Part shown: in pieces, positions 58,320 to 64,000 of the stretch
Position numbering within the stretch: the stretch's first letter is position 1
Layout of the letters: every line of letters starts with the position of its first letter
Assembly (NCBI RefSeq): GCF_001938945.1
Contig: NZ_MKIO01000021.1
Span: 248,001 to 312,000, forward strand
DNA: 64,000 nt
Direction: 5' to 3'
Origin: Xaviernesmea rhizosphaerae
GTDB lineage: Bacteria > Pseudomonadota > Alphaproteobacteria > Rhizobiales > Rhizobiaceae
Position numbers and translations under genes: made by a program
Notes under the pieces: generated by a model
The model's input: the letters and a program-made list of their open reading frames with translations, nothing else
Databases searched by the model: none
Told to the model about the DNA's origin: nothing

Positions 58320-59429
58320 ATGAACGGAAACGGAATGAAGAACGAACAAGGGGTGAAGTCAGGCTATTTCAATGCCCCCCTCTTCGCCGTCGCACCTATG
58401 ATCGATTGGACCGATCGTCACTACCGCGCCTTTGCCCGGACGATGACGCGACATGCTCTGCTTTACACCGAGATGATCGTCGCCGATGCCGTGTTGCGGG
58501 GCGATTGCCAGCGGCTGCTCGGCATGGATGCGGTCGAGCATCCGGTGGCGCTGCAGCTGGGAGGGCATGATCCGAAGAAGCTTGCCGACGCCGCGCGGAT
58601 CGCCGTGGATTACGGCTATGCCGAGATCAATCTCAATGTCGGCTGTCCCTCGGACCGCGTGCAGTCCGGCACGTTCGGCGCCTGCCTGATGCTGACTCCC
58701 GATCTGGTGGCCGACTGCGTTTCGGCGATGAAGGCGGCGGTGGCCCTGCCCGTGACGGTGAAATGCCGCATCGGTGTCGACCAGCAGGAGCCGGAGATGG
58801 CGTTGCGCGCGCTGATCGATGCGGTGACCTGTGCTGGCGTCGATGCCGTCTGGGTCCATGCGCGCAAGGCCTGGCTCGAAGGGCTAAGCCCGAAGGAGAA
58901 CCGCGAGATCCCGCCGCTCGATTATGGCCTCGTGAACAGGGTGAAGGCGGAGCGGCCGGAGCTGTTCATCGGCCTGAATGGCGGGCTGCAGACGCTAGAG
59001 GCGGCCTGCGCGCATCTTGGCGCCATCGATGGCGTTATGCTCGGCCGCGCCGCCTATCAGGACAGCGGCCTGCTCTCTGCCGTCGATGCGCGCTTCCCAG
59101 CCCTTGTCGGTGGCGAGGCAGGCCGGCTTGCGCCGCAGGAGCCGCTGACGGCGCGCGGGCATCGGGCGGATCCCGCTTTCTGGCAGGGCGTGGCGGAGAC
59201 GATGGCGGCCTATGCCGGCCGGCACATCGCCGCCGGCGGCCGGCTGATCCATGTCACCCGCCATATGGTCGGCCTGTTTCAGGGATGGCCGGGCGCGCGC
59301 CGCTATCGCCAGATCCTCTCGGCCGATGCCGCGCGGCCCGGTGCCGGGCCGGAGGTGATCCTCAGGGCCTTCGATGCCGTTCTGGCTGCGGCCGATATGC
59401 GGCTTGAGGAAGCGACCGAGGCGGTTTGA
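58320..59429 (+). CDS. dusA: tRNA-dihydrouridine synthase A, with phage-supplied 5' end
   Basis: 369 residues. FMN-dependent enzyme that reduces uridine 20/20a in the tRNA D-loop. Core motifs: APMIDWTDRHYRAFAR, YTEMIVADAVLRG, the catalytic Cys109 in LNVGCPSDRV, VKCRIGVD, VHARKAWLEGLSPKENR and GLNGGLQT. The first 26 codons (MNGNGMKNEQGVKSGYFNAPLFAVAP) come from phage DNA up to attR and replace the native start stranded at 14385. The ribosome-binding site is GAAGGA eight bases upstream. Expression now depends on a promoter within the phage end (58228-58319). DusA targeting by phages of this type has been described; here the host gene remains complete. Confidence 0.96.
   Translation: MNGNGMKNEQGVKSGYFNAPLFAVAPMIDWTDRHYRAFARTMTRHALLYTEMIVADAVLRGDCQRLLGMDAVEHPVALQLGGHDPKKLADAARIAVDYGYAEINLNVGCPSDRVQSGTFGACLMLTPDLVADCVSAMKAAVALPVTVKCRIGVDQQEPEMALRALIDAVTCAGVDAVWVHARKAWLEGLSPKENREIPPLDYGLVNRVKAERPELFIGLNGGLQTLEAACAHLGAIDGVMLGRAAYQDSGLLSAVDARFPALVGGEAGRLAPQEPLTARGHRADPAFWQGVAETMAAYAGRHIAAGGRLIHVTRHMVGLFQGWPGARRYRQILSADAARPGAGPEVILRAFDAVLAAADMRLEEATEAV
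58381..58411 (+). repeat. attR: right attachment repeat of the prophage
   Basis: Second copy of the 31-bp dusA segment, two mismatches from 14455-14485 at 58394 and 58397. The 14-bp core is 58398-58411. To the right is uninterrupted dusA. Confidence 0.92.
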
Positions 59430-59532
59430 ACGCCTCCGGGCAATTTGCCCGATCCGCGTATCGGCCGGATTGGCGGTGTCGCCGCCTGTTCCCCCTTGGC
59501 CTGTTCCCCCTAACGGTCCGGCCTCAATGCAA

Positions 59533-59557
59533 AAAGGCGAGGGGATGCCTCGCCTTT
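59533..59557. terminator. Bidirectional terminator between dusA and the cold-shock gene
   Basis: Perfect 10-bp stem (AAAGGCGAGG / CCTCGCCTTT, five-base loop) with A-tract before and T-rich sequence after, about 100 nt after dusA and 55 nt after the convergent csp gene. Suits termination from both directions. Confidence 0.8.
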
Positions 59558-59612
59558 CGCCCGTCTTGGAAAATCATGTCCGGCGGGCGCAAGGCCCAGC
59601 CGGGCGCGCGCC

Positions 59613-59825
59613 TTAGGCAGCGCGGATGTTGACGGCCTTCGGGCCCTTGCCCATGCGATCCGGCTCGGTGTCGAAGGTGACCTGCTGGCCGTCCTTCAGG
59701 GTCTGCAGGCCGGCAGCCTGGAGAGCGGAGATGTGGACGAATACGTCCTTCGCGCCGCCTTCCGGAGTGATGAAGCCGAAGCCCTTGTCCTGGTTGAAAA
59801 ACTTTACGGTGCCCTTGGTGGCCAT
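59613..59825 (-). CDS. Cold-shock protein (CspA family)
   Basis: 70 residues, ATG 59825 with AAAGGA upstream. Contains both RNA-binding motifs, RNP1 [11 protein letters not shown] and RNP2 DVFVHIS, and starts [16 protein letters not shown] ([14 protein letters not shown]). Binds single-stranded nucleic acids and melts mRNA structure. The following 5' spacer of several hundred bases on this strand could hold the long untranslated leader usual for cold-inducible csp genes, but which csp this is cannot be told. Confidence 0.95.
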   Translation of the reverse strand: MATKGTVKFFNQDKGFGFITPEGGAKDVFVHISALQAAGLQTLKDGQQVTFDTEPDRMGKGPKAVNIRAA

Positions 59826-60173
59826 GGGGGAAGTCCTTTGATCCCTTAGAAAGTCAATGCCAGTCCCCCGCTTATGCCCTGAAGGGGCGGGAGGCCGGTC
59901 TGCGTCCAACCCGGCAGCGTCATCAACACGTGGCCGGGCAGTAGTCTGGATGTCACGTACGGGAGGAAAGAACATCTACGCCGAAGGCCCGCCATGCTGC
60001 CGACAGAACAAGCCGGTGACAGCACGAAACACCTCCCACCGCTGGCGCCGGATTCCGCGAGCCCTGGCGGATCGTCCATCACGGTGTCCACTCAGGCCTG
60101 CAGCGCCCCGGCCGGCGGCAACCACATCAGTCCAGTCTCCGGGATGAAACGCCCGAACGGTCGTGATCTGTGA

Positions 60174-60204
60174 CAGAACAGCCCTGTTCTGGCAAGGTTT
60201 TTTT
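60174..60204 (+). terminator. Hairpin with T-tract in intergenic region
   Basis: CAGAACA-GCCC-TGTTCTG stem at 60174-60191, followed after six bases by TTTTTTT. Possible terminator of an untranslated transcript, weaker than the 60273 one because of the gap before the T-tract. Confidence 0.4.
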
Positions 60205-60272
60205 CCCGCGCGGCGCGTGTTCCAGGCCTTTTGCCGGCGCTTGCGAACGTTTTTTCCAGCCCACCCCCGGGC

Positions 60273-60293
60273 GGACGCAAAAGCGTCCTTTTT
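60273..60293 (+). terminator. Orphan intrinsic terminator
   Basis: GGACGC-AAAA-GCGTCC followed directly by TTTTT. Perfect stem. No plus-strand gene ends upstream, so it may end a small RNA. Confidence 0.65.
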
Positions 60294-60571
60294 CCGGCCG
60301 AGTCTGGTCTCGACAGCGTGAACGATGATTCTGTTCCGACCGATGGCGCCATGAGCCCGGCCTGTGCAGGCTTTGGCCGGCGGGACGCAAAGCGGCTTGA
60401 AGTCGACGGCCGGGCGCGGTACCCCAGAGGTGGCGTCCGAGGGACCAGGCCGGCGATGCGTGCGGCCCGGCTAGCATGTTCGCAAATGGCGGACGGATGA
60501 TGCGCCGATCAGGCGACAGGTGGCGCGCCATCGGCGGCGGGCGGACGGGCAAGCATGAAGGAGTGGGCCTG

Positions 60572-61186
60572 GTGATCGATCCCTATGAGCTTTTGGGCCT
60601 GGAACAGGGCGCGGATGCGGAGGCGATCCGGCTGGCCTATCGCAAGGCCGCCAAGGCTGCGCATCCGGACACCGGCGGCGATGCCGATGCCTTCGCCCAG
60701 CTCCAGACGGCCTATGAGCTTTTGCAGGACCCGGTGCGCCGCCGCGTCTATGACGATACCGGCTTCGATCCGGAATTGGCCGACCCCAAGGCACTCAAAG
60801 GTCTGATGATGCTCGAAAACCTCGTCAACGACATGATCCTCGACGAGCGCGAGCCCGGCAGTTTCGACCCCGTGGCGGCGATGCGCCGCAAGCTCTCCGA
60901 CGATATCGTCAAGAGCCGCTTCCACATTCTCGAGCTGGAGCGCCACCGCACGCGCGTGCGCCACCATATCGACCGCCTGGGACGCCGCCCCGAGACCGAC
61001 GTTCTCGGCGCGATGCTCACCGCGCGCGCGGCAACGATCACCGAGGCGATCCGCTCCGCCGAGCAGCAGATCGAAGCGATCGAACAGGCCTATGAGATGC
61101 TCTCAGGCTATTCCTACGAACTCGAGCATCCGCCCGTCGCCGTTCCGCTGGAGCGCGACGAGGCCGAGGCGCAGGCGGCGGAGTAG
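60572..61186 (+). CDS. J-domain protein (DnaJ-like)
   Basis: 204 residues. Start GTG 60572 is set by AAGGAG eight bases upstream. The J domain covers residues 1-65 (DPYELLGLEQGADAEAIRLAYRKAAKAAHPDTGGD, with the HPD motif that activates DnaK). The rest is helical (ILDEREPGSFDPVAAMRRKLSDDIVKSRFHILELERHRTRVRHHIDRLGRR) and lacks the Gly/Phe and zinc-finger regions, so it is a class C J-protein. Its client specificity is unknown. Confidence 0.88.
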   Translation: MIDPYELLGLEQGADAEAIRLAYRKAAKAAHPDTGGDADAFAQLQTAYELLQDPVRRRVYDDTGFDPELADPKALKGLMMLENLVNDMILDEREPGSFDPVAAMRRKLSDDIVKSRFHILELERHRTRVRHHIDRLGRRPETDVLGAMLTARAATITEAIRSAEQQIEAIEQAYEMLSGYSYELEHPPVAVPLERDEAEAQAAE

Positions 61187-61611
61187 CCGCGGGCTTTCCC
61201 TATCGGATCTTCGCACTGAGACTCGGCCCTGGCCGATAGCTCAGACGGTGCGCCGTCGAGGCCGCGAACGGCCGCTTGCGATCCTGTGACACCGCGCATC
61301 CTGCTGGCTGCGCTTTGCGTTTCCCTCCCTTCCTCTCCCGCCGCGCCCCAGCCTTATGCTTGCCAAAGGGCGTCGCATCGGGCTGCTTGATGCTGTGATG
61401 AGCAGAGCCGCCGCCAGAGCCTAGGCCGCGGGAAATAAAGGCTGAGGATGCACAAAATTTCCCAGAACCAGGAGCAGGTTGCACAAAAACGCGCCTTGTG
61501 ATTTCATGTAAGAATTCCCTGACTGATGGATGGAGCAGCAGGGAACATCCCCAAGGGATGCAGCCGCACCACGCGGTTTTTTCTAAGTCATTGAAAAGCA
61601 GGAATTTTCTG
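61187..61611. other. Intergenic region before the RTX-type gene
   Basis: 425 nt. The motif GCACAAAA occurs twice (61450 and 61481), a possible regulatory element. I see no convincing gene, although the frame of the next gene is open back to a GTG at 61498. Confidence 0.5.
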
Positions 61612-62802
61612 ATGATTGGTGGAAATGTTAAACTCGAGCTTCTCTACCCCACGGTGAAGGAAGCGGCGATCGAGCCCGTCAGTGCGCCGGTGAGCGACAC
61701 GGCGGTGGAATTCACGGCGAAGGATTTGCATCCCACAGGGCGTGCGCCCGTGGCAGTTCAGCACGACATCACGGGGTCGGTCTACACCTTTACGGTGACG
61801 GAAAACCGCTACTGGTTCTTCGACTTCCGCTCCGGCGGCGATGCCGCCAACACCTACAAGCTGACCTTCGACGCTCTGGGCGGCAGCAACAGCCTGTCGC
61901 TCCTGAATGCCGACATTCTGCGCAATGACATGGGCTTCAAGGCCACCGACGTGGTGGCCGGTGACAATGCGCTGAGCGTCAATCTTTCCGGCAAGCCCTA
62001 TGGACCCGCCACGGAGCTCTCGGTGCAACTCGGTTTCCTCGTCAAGGGCACGGCGGGGAACGACACGCTCGAAGGCATGGCCGGCCGCGACCAGCTCGAA
62101 GGCGGCGATGGCAAGGACACGCTGATCGGCGGCGCCGGCGCGGATGCGCTGATCGGCGGCGCGGGGATCGATATCGCCTCCTACCGCACCGCCGGCAGCG
62201 GCGTCACCGTGGATCTGGTCAAGACCGCAGGCAATACCGGCGATGCCGCCGGCGACAGCTTCACCGCGATCGAGGGGCTGGAGGGCTCGAATTTCGACGA
62301 TGCCCTCACGGGCTCGGCCGGTGCCAACACGCTGACCGGCCTTGATGGCAATGACAAGCTGTTCGGCCTGGGCGGCAATGACAGCCTCTATGGCGGCAAT
62401 GGCAACGACACGATCGACGGCGGCGCGGGCAATGACCGGATCATCGGCGATCTCGGCAAGGACATCCTGACCGGCGGCGCCGGCAAGGACACGTTCTTCT
62501 TCCGCAATGTCGCCGATTCCACTACCTCGGCGGCCGGGCGCGACACCATCCTCGATTTCAACGGCAAGGCCGGCGACAAGATCAGCCTCAGCCTGATCGA
62601 CGCGGACACCACCCATGCCGGCAACCAGGCCTTCACCTTCATCGGCACCAAGGGCTTCTCCGGCGATGCCGGCGAGCTGCGCTACAAGAAGCTCGGCGGC
62701 GACCTCTATGTCTATGCCGACATCAACGGCGACAAGAAGGCTGATTTCTCGCTGCATCTTGATGGGGTGAGCGATCTGCAGAAGGGGTATTTCATTCTGT
62801 GA
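61612..62802 (+). CDS. Calcium-binding RTX-repeat protein
   Basis: 396 residues from ATG 61612 with AGGA upstream. The N-terminal 160 residues are a beta-rich pre-peptidase-like domain (YTFTVTENRYWFFDFRSGGDAANTYKLTF). Residues about 185-330 carry nonapeptide RTX repeats of GGxGxDxUx type (GGDGKDTLIGGAGADALIGG, GGNGNDTIDGGAGNDRIIGD). The C-terminus (DTILDFNGKAGDKISLSLIDAD, then FTFIGTKGFSGDAGELRYKKLGGDLYVYADINGDKKADF) is that of the type I secretion targets. No signal peptide; export by a type I system encoded elsewhere is expected. The repeats fold with Ca2+ outside the cell. No catalytic domain recognised. Confidence 0.9.
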   Translation: MIGGNVKLELLYPTVKEAAIEPVSAPVSDTAVEFTAKDLHPTGRAPVAVQHDITGSVYTFTVTENRYWFFDFRSGGDAANTYKLTFDALGGSNSLSLLNADILRNDMGFKATDVVAGDNALSVNLSGKPYGPATELSVQLGFLVKGTAGNDTLEGMAGRDQLEGGDGKDTLIGGAGADALIGGAGIDIASYRTAGSGVTVDLVKTAGNTGDAAGDSFTAIEGLEGSNFDDALTGSAGANTLTGLDGNDKLFGLGGNDSLYGGNGNDTIDGGAGNDRIIGDLGKDILTGGAGKDTFFFRNVADSTTSAAGRDTILDFNGKAGDKISLSLIDADTTHAGNQAFTFIGTKGFSGDAGELRYKKLGGDLYVYADINGDKKADFSLHLDGVSDLQKGYFIL

Positions 62803-63176
62803 TGTGACTGACGTCCGCAGGGACGGTGCGAACGCATCGGACCGAATGGCGGCGTTCGAGGGCACCACGCAGATGCTTAAGCGGCGGTGTCCTCGTCATT
62901 GCACAGGGTTGGAGAAGAACTGACCCGCACGATGCTCTGATCAAGCTCGACCTCTCCCTTCCGCAATCCTCGAGCTTGTCCCTGAACTCTGCCGACGTCG
63001 ATAAAATCGAACCGCTGCAGATATCAGGGGCAAGCCCGAGCATGGGGACAGAGTGAACAGCTCCCATCGGAGGCCTGTTCGAGCGGACCATCCGAAAATC
63101 GCATCAAAAATGCCGAGCCAACGACGCGCTTACGTCGTCTATTCTGATCAACGGCATCGATGACCAGTCTGACGGC
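62803..63176. other. Intergenic region after the RTX gene
   Basis: 374 nt between convergent genes. No gene, strong hairpin or repeat that I can support; short frames here are shadows. Confidence 0.5.
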
Positions 63177-64000
63177 CTACCGCCCAGGCCGCCCGGTCTT
63201 CCCCTTGGTCCGCCCCTTACGCTTCACCTCTGCCGGATCCTCATAAGACCCGACCCCCGTCTTCCCGCGCGCCAGCGGGCGCGGGTCGTCGGTGGCGCGC
63301 TCGGGCTGGCCTTCCATGAGCGGGGAGAAGCGCTTTTTGGTGCTGAGGCTTTCCTCGGGACGTTCGGGCAGGGCGCCGGAGACCGGCTTTTCGGTGCGGC
63401 CGACGGTCATTTCGTCCAGCGTGTTCTTGCGGAACAGCGGGCGGGCCGTGTCCGTGCCGGGGCCCATATCGTCGAGCGAGGGCTTCTGGAACAGGGAGGA
63501 GGAGTTCGCGGCCGAGCCCTTGCCTTCCGGGGCAGAGCTTCCTGCCTTCCCCGTCGTGCCTTCGGCACTCCGCGCCGGGCTTCCTGCTTTCCCGGTCGCG
63601 CCTTCGGCACTCTTCGCCAAGCTTCCTGCCTTCCCTGTCGCGCCTTCGGCGCTCCGCGCCTCTTGTCGGGCGATCGGGTCGTCCATGGTGGCGAGTTCGG
63701 CGGCCTTGAGGCGTTTGATCTCGTCGCGCAGGCGGGCGGCGGTCTCGAAGTCGAGGTCGGCGGCGGCGTTGCGCATCTGCTTTTCCAGCGCTTCCAGATG
63801 GGCGGCGAGGTTGTTGCCGACCATATGGCCGCCCGAGGCATAGCCCTTGCCGGTGGCGCCGGAAATATCGGCGCGGACATGATCGCGCTCATAGACCGAG
63901 TCGAGAATGTCGGAGATCTTGGCCTTCACCGATTCCGGCGTGATGCCGTGTTCGGTGTTGTAGGCCATCTGCTTCTCGCGCCGGCGCGCGGTCTCTTCCA
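63177..64000 (-). CDS. uvrB: Excinuclease ABC subunit B, C-terminal part (partial)
   Basis: The frame continues past the window edge. The upstream part reads [24 protein letters not shown], a UvrB motif that ends the helicase domain, so ATG 63968 is internal. The UVR motif that binds UvrC is [30 protein letters not shown] (about 58-87 from that Met). Beyond it is a long rhizobial-type C-terminal extension with three 14-residue repeats, then a basic tail ([15 protein letters not shown]). UvrB loads at damage and, with UvrA and UvrC, carries out nucleotide excision repair. Confidence 0.96.
   Translation of the reverse strand, partial: EETARRREKQMAYNTEHGITPESVKAKISDILDSVYERDHVRADISGATGKGYASGGHMVGNNLAAHLEALEKQMRNAAADLDFETAARLRDEIKRLKAAELATMDDPIARQEARSAEGATGKAGSLAKSAEGATGKAGSPARSAEGTTGKAGSSAPEGKGSAANSSSLFQKPSLDDMGPGTDTARPLFRKNTLDEMTVGRTEKPVSGALPERPEESLSTKKRFSPLMEGQPERATDDPRPLARGKTGVGSYEDPAEVKRKGRTKGKTGRPGR
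63528..63653 (-). repeat. Three 42-bp tandem repeats in the uvrB extension
   Basis: Codes for three copies of SAEG(A/T)TGKAGSxA(K/R/P). The first two copies are near-identical at the DNA level. In-frame, so it changes only the length of the disordered tail. Confidence 0.88.

Larger units (their letters stand above)
14472..58411. mobile_element. Temperate siphovirus-type prophage integrated in dusA
   Basis: About 44 kb flanked by the dusA direct repeats. It contains a complete set of modules: integrase at the right end, repressor/Cro switch, early and replication genes, terminase, HK97-type portal-protease-capsid, connectors, long flexible-tail genes with an 853-residue tape measure, fibre, lysis genes and accessory cargo. 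No essential gene looks broken, so it may be inducible. Tail gene content and a rhizobial-type terminase point to a siphovirus of Rhizobiaceae. The integrase belongs by location to the group that targets dusA. Confidence 0.95.
59826..60571. other. Intergenic region with terminator-like hairpins
   Basis: 746 nt between the divergent csp and J-domain genes. Two hairpins with T-tracts face rightward at 60174 and 60273, neither associated with a coding gene. Reading frames here are low-complexity and arginine/proline-rich shadows. Confidence 0.6.

Noticed and set aside
61588..62868. 426-codon minus-strand frame opposite the RTX gene
   Set aside because: Arises from the RTX repeat codons read backwards; no motif.
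63538..63660. CRISPR-like appearance of the repeats near the right edge
   Set aside because: Units are contiguous without spacers, in frame within uvrB, and code for a regular peptide repeat.

Overview
The window looks like the chromosome of a Rhizobiaceae-type alphaproteobacterium (Rhizobium/Agrobacterium relatives). The evidence is high GC, an ABC sugar-uptake operon with rhizobial-style hemicellulose enzymes, a Zur-type regulator with a His-rich loop, a DUF982 protein, and a long repeat-bearing UvrB tail. A temperate phage of about 44 kb sits in the middle, inserted in the 5' end of dusA.

Region 1 (1-8668, host) is a plus-strand carbohydrate operon. It holds two MalF/MalG-type permeases (the first cut by the window edge), a UgpC/MalK-type ATPase, a GH2 beta-mannosidase, a sugar isomerase/epimerase-like TIM barrel, a Gfo/Idh/MocA oxidoreductase and a GH43 glycosidase. 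It probably imports and breaks down mannan- or xylan-derived oligosaccharides. Region 2 (8684-14240, host) carries a SPINDLY/OGT-like TPR glycosyltransferase, zur with a candidate Zur box, a fumarylacetoacetate hydrolase/gamma-carbonic anhydrase pair, and small proteins including a DUF982 member.

Region 3 (about 14472-58411) is a siphovirus-type (HK97-like) prophage bounded by an imperfect 31-bp direct repeat inside dusA. The left end keeps a stranded 39-codon dusA 5' fragment; the right end supplies a replacement start so that dusA is intact. Left to right it contains: a PrtN-like activator; a minus-strand early operon with HNH, a full-length DnaN-like sliding clamp and small membrane proteins; a 2-TM protein; a repressor with operators on both sides and a Cro-like gene; an early plus operon with a GapR homologue, a ParB/MT-A70 methyltransferase fusion, a HicAB module on the opposite strand, replication-type genes and a NusG paralogue; HNH, terminase, portal, protease, capsid and connectors; tail genes including a tail-assembly-chaperone pair with a probable -1 frameshift; an inverted two-gene insert encoding a secreted nuclease; tape measure, hub and tip proteins, a J-like protein with 37-residue repeats, and an S74 fibre; lysis genes; and an SGNH hydrolase. 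An accessory segment (52.2-57.1 kb, partly AT-richer) holds an SRAP protein, several unknowns and an unusual TIR-receiver fusion, followed by the tyrosine integrase.

Region 4 (58320-64000, host) has reconstituted dusA, a cold-shock protein, an intergenic stretch with orphan terminator-like hairpins, a J-domain protein, an RTX-type calcium-binding protein and the C-terminal part of uvrB.

The strongest novelty candidate is the TIR-receiver protein at 55425-56453. Its receiver domain has Glu where the phospho-accepting Asp should be, and it lies co-oriented with a small membrane-anchored protein beside the integrase, a typical place for phage-carried defence genes. All family assignments are from reading the protein sequences; no database search was run.
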